Assembly: GCA_009746045.1 (NCBI GenBank)
Contig: RPFO01000240.1
Coordinates: forward strand, 754,042 to 818,041
DNA length: 64,000 nucleotides
Direction of reading: 5' to 3'
DNA from: Mesostigma viride
Taxonomy: Eukaryota > Streptophyta > Mesostigmatophyceae > Mesostigmatales > Mesostigmataceae
The notes beneath the pieces were generated by a model. It was not told the DNA's origin. It saw nothing but the letters and a program-made list of their open reading frames with translations, and searched no databases. Shown here piece by piece: positions 45,064-56,753 of this stretch. Each line of letters starts with the position of its first letter. Position 1 is the stretch's first letter. A program made the translations under genes and the position numbers.

Positions 45064-45830
45064 ACTGAGCTCCCAAGAATGGCCAGCACTTCATGGAAAC
45101 GGTGAGTGGAGCCCTGCCAAGACGGCAGTCACAGTGGCTCAAGGTTCTTGAACAGCATGCAAAAGCGCAAGATTAGCCTCCGCCCTGCATGCTTGGGGGG
45201 TGGCAGGGAAAAGAAACAAAGGCGGTTTACTGCCTGCCTAGCCACTGAATTAAGTCATGGTCCGCAAACACAGATGGGCTGACAAAGTCCTAAGCCTAAC
45301 ATCAGCATGTGTAATGCATATGTCTGAACCATTCTGTTATAACCCTTACTACTAGCGGCACTGCCGTACTACAGCTGATTTATACAAACCGACAAAACAT
45401 TCCCAGCACATTACATACATAGCACACAACCCGTGCACTGGGGGGTTAGATCTGACGAAGGCACAGTTCTAAGTTTCCATAATCAGCAGTTACAAAATCT
45501 TGTCCACATACTCTGAAAATAATTGGCCGTGGCATCAAAGCAACTGATCATTCATTTATATAACATCCACCAAAGATCGGTTATGCCTGCTGACCCTTCA
45601 ACACATCGGGTCAGTAACAATACCTGCTGGCGCTGTAAGTAAATTATCTACGGATCTTTGTTTTTTACCTAGGTTGCCGATTTTGCCAATGCTAAATTGC
45701 ACCTTGACCCTTATAAACTACTGGGTCCAACAGCACAAAGTAGGCAAGATTACAAACCTGGATCAATCGGACCTGGACAGCATACATTCTCTCGCGACAT
45801 CAGCTAAGGCCTAGCGGCTCTCTTTTCCAT
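45064..45830 (+). repeat. Dispersed repeat family E, about 770-bp copy
   Basis: It starts GACTGAGCTCCCAAGAA and ends near a TAGCGGCTCTCTTTTCC region. It aligns in order with 7985-8130 and with 11090-11255 (GACCCTTATAAACTACTGGGTC against GACCCTTGTAAACAACCGGGTC). It is therefore a shorter relative of that element. Confidence 0.6.
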
Positions 45831-45951
45831 GCATCTGTGCGAATGTGTAAACTGTTGTCACAGTAACACAATTTTCCTCTTGCCTGCTGAGGGTATCATC
45901 TGCCATCTCTCCTTTCTACTACAATCCCCTTTCTGGCCCAAGGCCAATCCT

Positions 45952-48900
45952 CCCTCCCTCCCTCCCCGCCACCCCTCCTCTCCCTCCCTCCCGCCACCCC
46001 TCCCTCCCTCCCTCCCTCCCTCCCTCCCTCCCTCCCTCCCTCCCTCCCTCCTCCCTCCCTCCCTCCCTCCCTCCCTCCCTCCCTCCCTCCCTCCCTCCCT
46101 CCCTCCCTCCCTCCCTCCCTCCCTGCCTCCCTGCCTCCCTGCCTCCCTGCCTCCCTGCCTCCCTGCCTCCCTGCCTCCCTGCCTCCCTGCCTCCCTGCCT
46201 CCCTGCCTCCCTGCCTCCCTGCCTCCCTGCCTCCCTGCCTCCCTGCCTCCCTGCCTCCCTGCCTCCCTGCCTCCCTGCCTCCCTGCCTCCCTGCCTCCCT
46301 GCCTCCCTGCCTCCCTGCCTCCCTGCCTCCCTGCCTCCCTGCCTCCCTGCCTCCCTGCCTCCCTGCCTCCCTGCCTCCCTGCCTCCCTGCCTCCCTGCCT
46401 CCCTGCCTCCCTGCCTCCCTGCCTCCCTGCCTCCCTGCCTCCCTGCCTCCCTGCCTCCCTGCCTCCCTGCCTCCCTGCCTCCCTGCCTCCCTGCCTCCCT
46501 GCCTCCCTGCCTCCCTGCCTCCCTGCCTCCCTGCCTCCCTGCCTCCCTGCCTCCCTGCCTCCCTGCCTCCCTGCCTCCCTGCCTCCCTGCCTCCCTGCCT
46601 CCCTGCCTCCCTGCCTCCCTGCCTCCCTGCCTCCCTGCCTCCCTGCCTCCCTGCCTCCCTGCCTCCCTGCCTCCCTGCCTCCCTGCCTCCCTGCCTCCCT
46701 GCCTCCCTGCCTCCCTGCCTCCCTGCCTCCCTGCCTCCCTGCCTCCCTGCCTCCCTGCCTCCCTGCCTCCCTGCCTCCCTGCCTCCCTGCCTCCCTGCCT
46801 CCCTGCCTCCCTGCCTCCCTGCCTCCCTGCCTCCCTGCCTCCCTGCCTCCCTGCCTCCCTGCCTCCCTGCCTCCCTGCCTCCCTGCCTCCCTGCCTCCCT
46901 GCCTCCCTGCCTCCCTGCCTCCCTGCCTCCCTGCCTCCCTGCCTCCCTGCCTCCCTGCCTCCCTGCCTCCCTGCCTCCCTGCCTCCCTGCCTCCCTGCCT
47001 CCCTGCCTCCCTGCCTCCCTGCCTCCCTGCCTCCCTGCCTCCCTGCCTCCCTGCCTCCCTGCCTCCCTGCCTCCCTGCCTCCCTGCCTCCCTGCCTCCCT
47101 GCCTCCCTGCCTCCCTGCCTCCCTGCCTCCCTGCCTCCCTGCCTCCCTGCCTCCCTGCCTCCCTGCCTCCCTGCCTCCCTGCCTCCCTGCCTCCCTGCCT
47201 CCCTGCCTCCCTGCCTCCCTGCCTCCCTGCCTCCCTGCCTCCCTGCCTCCCTGCCTCCCTGCCTCCCTGCCTCCCTGCCTCCCTGCCTCCCTGCCTCCCT
47301 GCCTCCCTGCCTCCCTGCCTCCCTGCCTCCCTGCCTCCCTGCCTCCCTGCCTCCCTGCCTCCCTGCCTCCCTGCCTCCCTGCCTCCCTGCCTCCCTGCCT
47401 CCCTGCCTCCCTGCCTCCCTGCCTCCCTGCCTCCCTGCCTCCCTGCCTCCCTGCCTCCCTGCCTCCCTGCCTCCCTGCCTCCCTGCCTCCCTGCCTCCCT
47501 GCCTCCCTGCCTCCCTGCCTCCCTGCCTCCCTGCCTCCCTGCCTCCCTGCCTCCCTGCCTCCCTGCCTCCCTGCCTCCCTGCCTCCCTGCCTCCCTGCCT
47601 CCCTGCCTCCCTGCCTCCCTGCCTCCCTGCCTCCCTGCCTCCCTGCCTCCCTGCCTCCCTGCCTCCCTGCCTCCCTGCCTCCCTGCCTCCCTGCCTCCCT
47701 GCCTCCCTGCCTCCCTGCCTCCCTGCCTCCCTGCCTCCCTGCCTCCCTGCCTCCCTGCCTCCCTGCCTCCCTGCCTCCCTGCCTCCCTGCCTCCCTGCCT
47801 CCCTGCCTCCCTGCCTCCCTGCCTCCCTGCCTCCCTGCCTCCCTGCCTCCCTGCCTCCCTGCCTCCCTGCCTCCCTGCCTCCCTGCCTCCCTGCCTCCCT
47901 GCCTCCCTGCCTCCCTGCCTCCCTGCCTCCCTGCCTCCCTGCCTCCCTGCCTCCCTGCCTCCCTGCCTCCCTGCCTCCCTGCCTCCCTGCCTCCCTGCCT
48001 CCCTGCCTCCCTGCCTCCCTGCCTCCCTGCCTCCCTGCCTCCCTGCCTCCCTGCCTCCCTGCCTCCCTGCCTCCCTGCCTCCCTGCCTCCCTGCCTCCCT
48101 GCCTCCCTGCCTCCCTGCCTCCCTGCCTCCCTGCCTCCCTGCCTCCCTGCCTCCCTGCCTCCCTGCCTCCCTGCCTCCCTGCCTCCCTGCCTCCCTGCCT
48201 CCCTGCCTCCCTGCCTCCCTGCCTCCCTGCCTCCCTGCCTCCCTGCCTCCCTGCCTCCCTGCCTCCCTGCCTCCCTGCCTCCCTGCCTCCCTGCCTCCCT
48301 GCCTCCCTGCCTCCCTGCCTCCCTGCCTCCCTGCCTCCCTGCCTCCCTGCCTCCCTGCCTCCCTGCCTCCCTGCCTCCCTGCCTCCCTGCCTCCCTGCCT
48401 CCCTGCCTCCCTGCCTCCCTGCCTCCCTGCCTCCCTGCCTCCCTGCCTCCCTGCCTCCCTGCCTCCCTGCCTCCCTGCCTCCCTGCCTCCCTGCCTCCCT
48501 GCCTCCCTGCCTCCCTGCCTCCCTGCCTCCCTGCCTCCCTGCCTCCCTGCCTCCCTGCCTCCCTGCCTCCCTGCCTCCCTGCCTCCCTGCCTCCCTGCCT
48601 CCCTGCCTCCCTGCCTCCCTGCCTCCCTGCCTCCCTGCCTCCCTGCCTCCCTGCCTCCCTGCCTCCCTGCCTCCCTGCCTCCCTGCCTCCCTGCCTCCCT
48701 GCCTCCCTGCCTCCCTGCCTCCCTGCCTCCCTGCCTCCCTGCCTCCCTGCCTCCCTGCCTCCCTGCCTCCCTGCCTCCCTGCCTCCCTGCCTCCCTGCCT
48801 CCCTGCCTCCCTGCCGCCCTGCCGCCCTGCCGCCCTGCCGCCCTGCCGCCCTGCCGCCCTGCCGCCCTGCCGCCCTGCCGCCCTGCCGCCCTGCCGCCCT

Positions 48901-50229
48901 GCCGCCCTGCCGCCCTGCCGCCCTGCCGCCCTGCCGCCCTGCCGCCCTGCCGCCCTGCCGCCCTGCCGCCCTGCCGCCCTGCCGCCCTGCCGCCCTGCCG
49001 CCCTGCCGCCCTGCCGCCCTGCCGCCCTGCCGCCCTGCCGCCCTGCCGCCCTGCCGCCCTGCCGCCCTGCCGCCCTGCCGCCCTGCCGCCCTGCCGCCCT
49101 GCCGCCCTGCCGCCCTGCCGCCCTGCCGCCCTGCCGCCCTGCCGCCCTGCCGCCCTGCCGCCCTGCCGCCCTGCCGCCCTGCCGCCCTGCCGCCCTGCCG
49201 CCCTGCCGCCCTGCCGCCCTGCCGCCCTGCCGCCCTGCCGCCCTGCCGCCCTGCCGCTGCCGCACTGCCGCACTGCCGCACTGCCGCACTGCCGCACTGC
49301 CGCACTGCCGCACTGCCGCACTGCCGCACTGCCGCACTGCCGCACTGCCGCACTGCCGCACTGCCGCACTGCCGCACTGCCGCACTGCCGCACTGCCGCA
49401 CTGCCGCACTGCCGCACTGCCGCACTGCCGCACTGCCGCACTGCCGCACTGCCGCACTGCCGCACTGCCGCACTGCCGCACTGCCGCACTGCCGCACTGC
49501 CGCACTGCCGCACTGCCGCACTGCCGCACTGCCGCACTGCCGCACTGCCGCACTGCCGCACTGCCGCACTGCCGCACTGCCGCACTGCCGCACTGCCGCA
49601 CTGCCGCACTGCCGCACTGCCGCACTGCCGCACTGCCGCACTGCCGCACTGCCGCACTGCCGCACTGCCGCACTGCCGCACTGCCGCACTGCCGCACTGC
49701 CGCACTGCCGCACTGCCGCACTGCCGCACTGCCGCACTGCCGCACTGCCGCACTGCCGCACTGCCGCACTGCCGCACTGCCCCACTGCCCCACTGCCCCA
49801 CTGCCCCACTGCCCCACTGCCCCACTGCCCCACTGCCCCACTGCCCCACTGCCCCACTGCCCCACTGCCCCACTGCCCCACTGCCCCACTGCCGCACTGC
49901 CCCACTGCCCCACTGCCCCACTCCCCCACTCCCCCACTCCCCCACTCCCCCACTCCCCCACTCCCCTGCACTCACTCGCTCACCCACTCCCCTGCACTCA
50001 CTCGCTCACCCACTCACCCACTCGCTCACCCACTCACCCACTCGCTCGCTCACCCACTCGCTCGCTCACCCACTCACTCACTCACTCACTCACTCACTCA
50101 CTCACTCACTCACTCACTCACTCACTCACTCACTCACTCACTCACTCACTCCATCCATCCATCCATCCATCCTTCCTTCCTTCCCTCCCTCCCTCCCTCC
50201 CTCCCTCCCTCCCTCCCTCCCCCCCCCCC
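45952..50229. repeat. 4.3-kb pyrimidine-rich array of stepwise 8-mer variants in intron 9
   Basis: Successive near-homogeneous blocks are CCCTCCCT (to about 46120), CCCTGCCT (about 46121-48810, roughly 336 copies), CCCTGCCG (to about 49256), CACTGCCG (about 49263-49780), CACTGCCC (to about 49919), CACTCCCC (to about 49966), CACTCACT/CACTCGCT (to about 50149), then CCAT, CCTT and CCCT. Neighbouring 8-mer blocks differ by one base. The array gives stop-free frames of over 1300 codons on both strands, none of them a gene. It ends about 90 bp before the exon 10 acceptor. Confidence 0.97.
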
Positions 50230-50321
50230 TCCTGCCCTCCCTGCCCGACATTCCACCCAACGGCATGCCACCTTATGTTCCCTCTGCCACCCCCCTCCTT
50301 ATTTATTGGATCTGCCCCCAG

Positions 50322-50408
50322 GTGTTCATCCTGGACACCTTCATCTGGTACACCGTCTTCGCCACCGTGGTGGGGGCTGCCATCGGGCTCAGTTGGCGTA
50401 TGGGGGAG
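50322..50408 (+). CDS. CALS/GSL: Callose synthase exon 10, membrane segment
   Basis: This 87-bp exon (residues 647-675) is phase 0 at both ends. VFILDTFIWYTVFATVVGAA, then GLSWRMGE, equals the family's V-Y-F-M-D-T-Q-IWY-x-x-F-S-T-x-x-G-G block ending R-x-LGE. Acceptor TCTGCCCCCAG, donor GGGGAG|GTGAGC. Confidence 0.95.
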
Positions 50409-51029
50409 GTGAGCCATGGCTAGCATCTGTAGGTGCAGCCTTGTCAGCTTTTTTCCCTGTGCAATCCAGCCTGTATTATAGTAGAAAAAAGGCAAGGCAA
50501 GTAACAATGTTTGTCGAGGTAAGCAAGGAGGAGAGAGGATCTTATGAAGGCACATTATTATGGCAGCGATACTTGTTCGTGGTGCTTGCTACGTTCTCTA
50601 TATGCCTGCTTTCAGTTTTGTTGAAATTTCTTGGTAATTGTCTACAGGCACAATTGCGCGGCATGCAGCGATCCAGCGTTTCCATGCAGTTGCCAGTATC
50701 AATGCAATGCTCGCCTGGTGTGCGCCCAGCCTTCTGGCTGCCCTTCCATATCCTGTAGGAGAGGTGTTATTACATACCTCGTGCTTGGCTATCCCATCAT
50801 GCGCAAGCCATTCTGCAGGCTGTACCTGGCCCTCAGAGTTCACTTGCCTGTGTCCCACCCAACTAAATTGGTGTGTGTCTTTCACATCCCCGCAGTAGCT
50901 CTATAGCAGGCGGTTTCGACCCCATTTTGTTCTGTTAGGAATAATAACTTGCCTCCTGTGTTAGAACTGCACTCTGCACTCGGGGTCGCTGGTCACCCTT
51001 TTCCCACCACTGCCACCCACCCCCGCCAG
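50409..51029 (+). other. Intron 10
   Basis: A 621-bp GT-AG intron with nothing recognised. It ends CCACCCCCGCCAG. Confidence 0.8.
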
Positions 51030-51109
51030 ATCCACAGTTTCTCTGACCTGCGCGACCGATTCGAGGCGCTGCCAAAGACCTTCTGTGACGCGTTTCTGCC
51101 CGAGAAAAT
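51030..51109 (+). CDS. CALS/GSL: Callose synthase exon 11
   Basis: This 80-bp exon gives residues 676-701 and two bases. IHSFSDLRDRFEALPKTF equals the family's IRTLGMLRSRFQSLP-x-x-F that follows the membrane cluster and starts the cytosolic stretch. Donor GAAAAT|GTGAGG, phase 2. Confidence 0.92.
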
Positions 51110-51240
51110 GTGAGGCATGACTGCATATCATTCCACATAATGCAATCTAATATATCAGTGTGGTTTGGCAATATTGCACATCCGCAGCCCCGACAGCAAT
51201 CAAGGCTTCATGCAGTTTTTTCGTTCCGATTAGAATAACA

Positions 51241-51746
51241 TAGGTGCTCAAGCTAAGGTCCATTGGAGTGCATTCCTACCAGAGAAACAAGTTAATTACA
51301 ATAAGTGTGTGCAGGCTTTACTGCAGTTGAGCCTAGCCACACCCTCAGAATCATGGTACAAGTCATTGTCAAGTAAGGCCAGTTCACCATGCTGGGGCCC
51401 AGCTCATGCCCCCTTAGTCCAATCTTGTCCCCAACAGCAGCGAGGGTGGGTGGGTGGGTGGGAGCTGCAAAAAGGCCTCCCTACGTTCGCCACACCACTC
51501 TAAGTACGTTGTGAACATGAAAAACAAAGCACATGTCTCAAGGCGCCGCGCCCCCCTCAATCAAGGGCAGGCACGGTTGCCAGTAGGCACTAGTACCGGC
51601 GCAACGCCGGTCCCCTTCTTTTAGTCCTGAGTAACAACAAGCACCTTACATGGTGTAGGTGACGTACGGTGAAGCTACAGGCGGCAGATCGGCCCCCTTT
51701 GAGCCCGCCGCAAGATAACTAAAATATGAACAGAAAGCTAAAAAAA
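51241..51746. mobile_element. Short tandem copy (deletion derivative) of an element in intron 11
   Basis: The left part (51241-51437, starting TAGGTGCTCAAGC) matches the start of the next element (51747-51935). The right part (51470-51746) matches that element's end (53170-53461). The middle of the full element is missing and replaced by a short GGGTGGGT stretch. Confidence 0.8.
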
Positions 51747-53461
51747 TAGGTGCTGAAGCTAGGGTCCATTGGAGTGCCTTCCTACCAGAGAAACAAGTTT
51801 ATAACAATAAGTGTGTGCAGGCTTTAACAGTTGAGCCTAGCCACACCCTCAAAATCATGGTGCAAGTCATTGTCAAGTTAGGCCAGTTCACCATGCTGGG
51901 GCCCAGCACATGCCCCCTTGGTCCAATCTTGTCCCACATCTCCATCTCTGGCCACCCAGGCCGTTTCCAGCCCTGGTGGTAGGAACGCGACCACTTGGAA
52001 TGCCAGGCTCTTGTTGGCATGATGATGCCCCCCCTCCTCCCTCCCTGTGGCTGCTACGGTTTCCCGGCGGACGCAGGGCGGAGCCACATGCGTTCCCCTT
52101 GTTAGAGAGTGCTGCCACTTAAGGACTTATGCCACCTGGGAACGTCTCCAGCTCACCCAACCACCAGCACCAGCCCAGTCCGGCAAAGCCGCTGGAATTT
52201 CCTAAGGGTAGAGCCACTGCCACCGGCTCTATATTACCCCCATCGTGATGATAATGATGGCTGCGGACCTCATAGCGTCAAGGCTCCCCATCGCCATGGT
52301 GTCACGAGCCTTGACGCAGCCGCAGCCGAGTCGACTTTATTATGGTATTTGATGTGTTTTCTTAAAACAACCCCCGACCTCACTGCTGGGTTCCATGTCC
52401 CCCCCCCCTCGCGAGGGGGGCGCTGGAAAACGGCAAAGGCAAAGCGGAGCCCGCCGCCTTTGGGCGGGCGCAGCAGAGTTTTCTAGCGCATCCCATTTTT
52501 CCCTGGCTTGCCAGGCACTGTAGCATTTTTCAAAGAGTTTTTATAAGTGCGCATGAATTCTTACGGTTTACCGCGGCCTCCCACCTCTCCCTTATCGCCA
52601 AGGGCAGAAGGGGCCTGCTCGCCGGAGCGCCGAGAGGCTATGTACAGGGCGCCTGCCGCCCTCCCCATGCCGACAGGACCCCCTCGACCCACGGCAGCTG
52701 CTGCCATTGGTGCACCCTCCTCCGCCTCTAGTTTCTCTTGACCCCAATCTAGATGAAAGACGCCCTGCTTCCCTCGTGCACGCCGCTGCAAGGATAAAAA
52801 TCCCCGGCAGACACTTTACTCGAGGTCAAGTCTAGAGCTTCCTTCAGGGATCGTCACCTCGCGCTGTCCTTTCGCAGGGCTCTCCGCCAAAATCCACCTT
52901 CTCTGAAAACCGCCTTCCCTCTTCCTTGACTTTCGAAATCGAAGTCACTACGGGCTCCCAACTGGAGCCCGGCCGGCGCACCCCAGCGCCATGGGGGAAC
53001 ACCCTAGGACCAGCACTACAACCCTTTCAATATTTCGAAAAACAGCGGGTCACCTCTCCGTGACACGGGAAGGCTGGCAGCGTCGACTTACATTGGGCGT
53101 AACAGCCATAGTGACCGCAAAGCGGCCCCCCTAGCGGCCAGCCCACCTTTCCTCACATTGGAACGTTGCGAGCTGCAAAAAGGCCTCCCTACGTTCACCA
53201 CACCACTCTAAGTACGGTGTGATTAAAAAAAAAAAAAAGCACATGTCTCAAGGTGCCGCGCCCCCCTCAATCAAGGGCGGGCACGGTTGCCAGTAGGCAC
53301 TAGTACCGGCGTAACCCCGGTCCCCTTCTTTTAGTCCTATGTAACAACAAAGCACCTTACATGGTGTAGGTGACGTACGGTAGAGCTACGCTACAGGCGG
53401 CAGATCGGCCCCCTTTGAGCCCGTCGCAACATAACTATAAAATGAGCAGATAGCTCAAAAA
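51747..53461. mobile_element. Full tandem copy of the intron 11 element, about 1.7 kb
   Basis: It starts TAGGTGCTGAAGC directly after the short copy and ends near GATAGCTCAAAAA. It contains a perfect 12-bp hairpin, GCGTCAAGGCTC/GAGCCTTGACGC, at about 52276-52318. Several GC-rich frames (52109-52486, 52547-52741) are not recognisable. A weak echo of its end (CAGGTCGGTCCCCTTTGACCC) is seen at 61309. Class unresolved; see the matching arrangement at 25882-27695. Confidence 0.65.
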
Positions 53462-53791
53462 TCGTGTGGTTCTCTGAACACATTGAGATGAAAGGAGGGC
53501 CGCTACTGCTAGCTTACTAGAGGTTGTTACGGTTCTCATTTCGAGTTCACATACGACGGAGACGGACGAGCACCTAGGAAAAACGTGGCCGGCGTTGTTG
53601 TGCCCAGGCTGGCAGGCTCTAAGCTATGGAGGGATCTTGGCGCGATCCAGAGTATATTGTCTCTTGTAGATTTATCGTAGTATTTAGGGACATGCTCACA
53701 TGCCATGTGGGGGCTTTGCAGCTCGGCATGATGATGCAAGCTGACGGCGAGTGACAATAACGTTCATCACTTGCTGCCGGCCGCGTAAGAA

Positions 53792-54640
53792 ATGCCGTCT
53801 TGGAAAGTGTCGGCTGACATAAATATGAGCCTCAATTTCCTGGCTGTTGAGGGCCTCTTGGTCGGTGAAGGCGGCGGCATCATGCCATGCAGGGGAGACG
53901 AACCTTTTTGTTGTGATGTACCGTGGAGCAGGTTCCGCAGCACCATCCATGCCATGCGAGCGATGCTGAAAGGACGCACGGCTGCGCAGAAGAAGACACG
54001 AGAGGAGCAGTACAATTCCCGTGGAGCACCTATTCAACGCACTAAGTCACCGAGCCTGGGAGGTGAAAAAGAAGGGGCTCGGCTGCTGTGCTCCTGCTCA
54101 AGTCCGGAGAATGTGGTCTTGGCTGTTGAGAAAGTTTTCGGAGCAGAGGACTGGGTGACGGATGCCAGTGGATGGACCCCGGACTTGCTTCAAAGGCGGT
54201 GGTGCAGCTAGTGGCTGGGCAATCACGTCGACGTCGCTGACGTGTTGACCCCACTTGACCCGAAACAAGCGTTGGTGGCAACGCTGCAGGCCATTGGGGG
54301 TGGCGAAGGAACACAAAGTTGCGGATTTGCTAGTCATCTCCCCCAGCAAGGGAAAGCTGCAAAGGGGATGGGCAAGCCCACAAATTGAGCGGACGCTGGG
54401 GTCGCCGAGAAGGGCAGACAGAGAGAATAGCGGCATTCCTTGGGGGGCCTCCCGACCTCTGAATTCAGGGCGACCAGGAGGTTTGAGGACGAGGTCCCTG
54501 TGGCCGAGGGATGCATACACGGTTTGAAGGCGGCATTGGCAGGGGGGATGGATGGTAGGAGATTCAGGCAAAAAGCCTTGAAAGAAGTGCCGCTGCCTAG
54601 TGTCAAAATTTTTAACGGAGGAGGAGGAAAGATCTGAGCC
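53792..54640 (+). pseudogene. Coding-like relics, possibly retroelement
   Basis: A + strand frame (53822-54211) reads plausibly protein-like: DVPWSRFRSTIHAMRAMLKG, a basic Gln/Lys-rich stretch, then ENVVLAVEKVFGAEDWVTDA and SGWTPDLLQRR before a stop. A second block in a shifted frame (54440-54634) reads SEFRATRRFEDEVPVAEG and QKALKEVPLPSVKIFN. It lies upstream of, and in the same orientation as, the tyrosine-recombinase relic at 55850, so the two may belong to one decayed DIRS-like element. Family not recognised. Confidence 0.3.
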
Positions 54641-55849
54641 GTTTTGACTTCAATATATTGTCTTAATCATTAAATGCTTACAGCTCGACAAAGGGGCCAA
54701 CAAGGCCAAGGCAGACACGGCCAACAGCCAACAAGGCGACAGGACTAACAAAGTCCAAGGATTAACGAAGTCGACTGGCCAACAAGGCCCAACGGCTCTT
54801 GCCGAACTGCGGCATAGCTTGACGACCAACAAGGTGAGATTGGAATTAAAATTTAGCTTACATTTATAGTCGTAGAGAGCTTCCAGTGATGCTACGAATA
54901 TGCTACGAGTATGCTTACAAAATGCTTCCTTGGCATGGATGGAAAAAAGACGACAAACGTGGAAGCATGGCACACCGAATTCTCGGCATATGCTTGGGAT
55001 ATACTACGGTTGAGGATAAGACGGCATATGCCAGGAATATCCTCGGTGTCCAATACAGTTCGTTCTTGAAAGTACTGAGGTTTCACATCACAGATTTCAC
55101 ATAATTCTGTCATTCTGGTGAAGAGTTGACTGATCTAATTGCAAAGGGTGACACTCGGTTCCCTGGCTACCAACGATCAGGTTCTTGACCATAAGTATGT
55201 CGAATTCCATCCTAATTGCTAAGGCGACAAATAAATGCCCCCGCTACCATCAGATGAAAAATATTGTAGTCCAGAAGTTAAAAAAGTTGTCAAACGTGGC
55301 AAACAGTGCCAGATTTTTCGACACCCAGCCAAGCCAAGAACATGAATTCAAGGTCACAGAGCTAATGCTGCCCAGAAGTCAGGAACAATGTGGCTGGCGA
55401 ATGTATTTGGGTGATGACGTCCAAGTCGAGCAGTTGGGGCTTCAGAGACCCGTCAATTGCGTGCGTGTCAACGCCCTTCTGGGCTGCAACTGTACTACCC
55501 CGGTCTTGTCAAACCTTAGGACGTGGCGCGGGCGATCCTCGCTGGTTGAAAGACTTTTGGTGCCGAGCGCCTCCATTCCTTGAGAAGCAGCTTTGCAATG
55601 GCTAGCCCCATGGTGCTGGAAGGGTACCGCTTGGCGGCCTTGATGGTGATCGTGCTACACCATCAATACCTTCGCATAATTTTCCAAGGCCTTAGGCCTC
55701 TGAGTGTGCCATGTGCACCTCCAGCCAGACATCCGGCTGCGGCCAACCTGGAAGCCCTGCTGTTGATGTATACCTGGACCTCTTATTAAGGGGGGTTTAA
55801 GACGAGGCTCATTCTGTGGTGGTAGAAGACCTCATCTCTGCAACCATGC
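54641..55849 (+). other. Intron 11 interior, no gene recognised
   Basis: It contains short tandem iterations of CCAACAAGGC (54690-54840). Weak open frames at 55185-55789 have no recognisable domain. Confidence 0.5.
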
Positions 55850-56095
55850 TATGGCACTGCAATGCTGGCAAACAAGCAAGGGAGAAGGTCTTTCCCTTCA
55901 ACCACCCGCAGTTCAGCAGATTCTTGCGTGCCACTGTGCGGGCCTTGGGCCTCACGAGCTGCTAACCATACATGGGTTGCAACATAGCGGTGCCACCCAT
56001 GCCTTTCTTCACAACAAGAGAAGCATTGCCAACATCCAGCATCGAGGGCGATGGCACAGCACCCACACCGTCGCCCACCATGTGGGCCTGCCCTG
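55850..56095 (+). pseudogene. Tyrosine-recombinase (DIRS/Crypton-type) C-terminal relic
   Basis: One frame reads VFPFNHPQFSRFLRATVRAL (about 55885-55945). After a frameshift near 55960 another reads HGLQHSGATHAFLHNKRSI, then QHRGRWHSTHTVAHHV, then a stop at 56093. This follows the H-x-LRHSGAT...RGRW-x-S-x-x-TV-x-x-Y pattern of transposon tyrosine recombinases. The catalytic Arg position is Gln and the nucleophile Tyr position is His, so the copy is inactive even apart from the frameshift. Such recombinases serve DIRS retrotransposons and Cryptons. Confidence 0.6.
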
Positions 56096-56677
56096 AAGCT
56101 TGGCGGTGGAGCTGCCAGCCATTCTTAGGCGCGCGATGGCTGCTTGCCTGCCTCGAGTGTGGCGGGCCATCTTGCAGCTCCCACGGTCTTGACTTACATT
56201 AAAGCGCTTTTGTTAATCAGCATATGTTCTCTGCCCTTGGCATGAGTCAACACAGGGAGGGTCGTAAGGGTAAGGCTGGCCATATGAGTGCTGAAGACTG
56301 CCGGTTTGACGCCAGCCTTAAATATTAATTTTGCTGCACTAAATCTTTTATTGAGCGACTGTTTCCCCTATAGTTCCGTGGCAGTTCGAAACCATATTTC
56401 TTCCTGCGCTCTTCTTCCAGTAAAAGGTTCAGGGTTAGCCGCAGTGTCCCACCCATCACGCATGCAAAGCATGGCTGCCACCATCAGGAAACCACCAGAA
56501 CCAGCTCCTGAGAATATGTTAGGTACAGCTGTGCGTGTTATTGTACTTGCACACGTTGCGGAATCTCAAGTTTTCACAATCGAGTTGTCGTTTCACCCAC
56601 CCACTTTCTAACTTCTCCCAATTTTCAACAACGCTAAACCCCGCCATGCACACCACATCCAACCCCATTGGCCATAG
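56096..56677 (+). other. 3' end of intron 11
   Basis: No gene recognised. The acceptor CATTGGCCATAG before exon 12 is weak in pyrimidines, although a TTTCTAACTTCTCCC stretch lies about 65 bp upstream. Confidence 0.55.
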
Positions 56678-56753
56678 GCTGCTGGCGAACCGAGTGCGCC
56701 CAAGCGATGAGCTGCTGTCTGACAGCAAGAATGCTGACAGCAAAGACCACATG
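56678..56753 (+). CDS. CALS/GSL: Callose synthase exon 12
   Basis: This 76-bp exon completes a split Met (residue 702) and then reads LLANRVRPSDELLSDSKNAD to SKDHM at residue 727. It fills the poorly conserved linker between the RF-x-x-LP block and the WN-x-x-I-x-x-x-REEDL block. The start was chosen because the phase fits exon 11 and the frame is open. An acceptor further upstream cannot be excluded, since conservation is low here. Donor CACATG|GTGAGG. Confidence 0.72.

Noticed and set aside
45829-50412. Stop-free frames of 1350-1527 codons on both strands
   Set aside because: They are translations of the CCCT/CCCTGCCT-type array. All frames are open because the 8-mer has no stop. The + frame even runs over exon 10 in the wrong frame.
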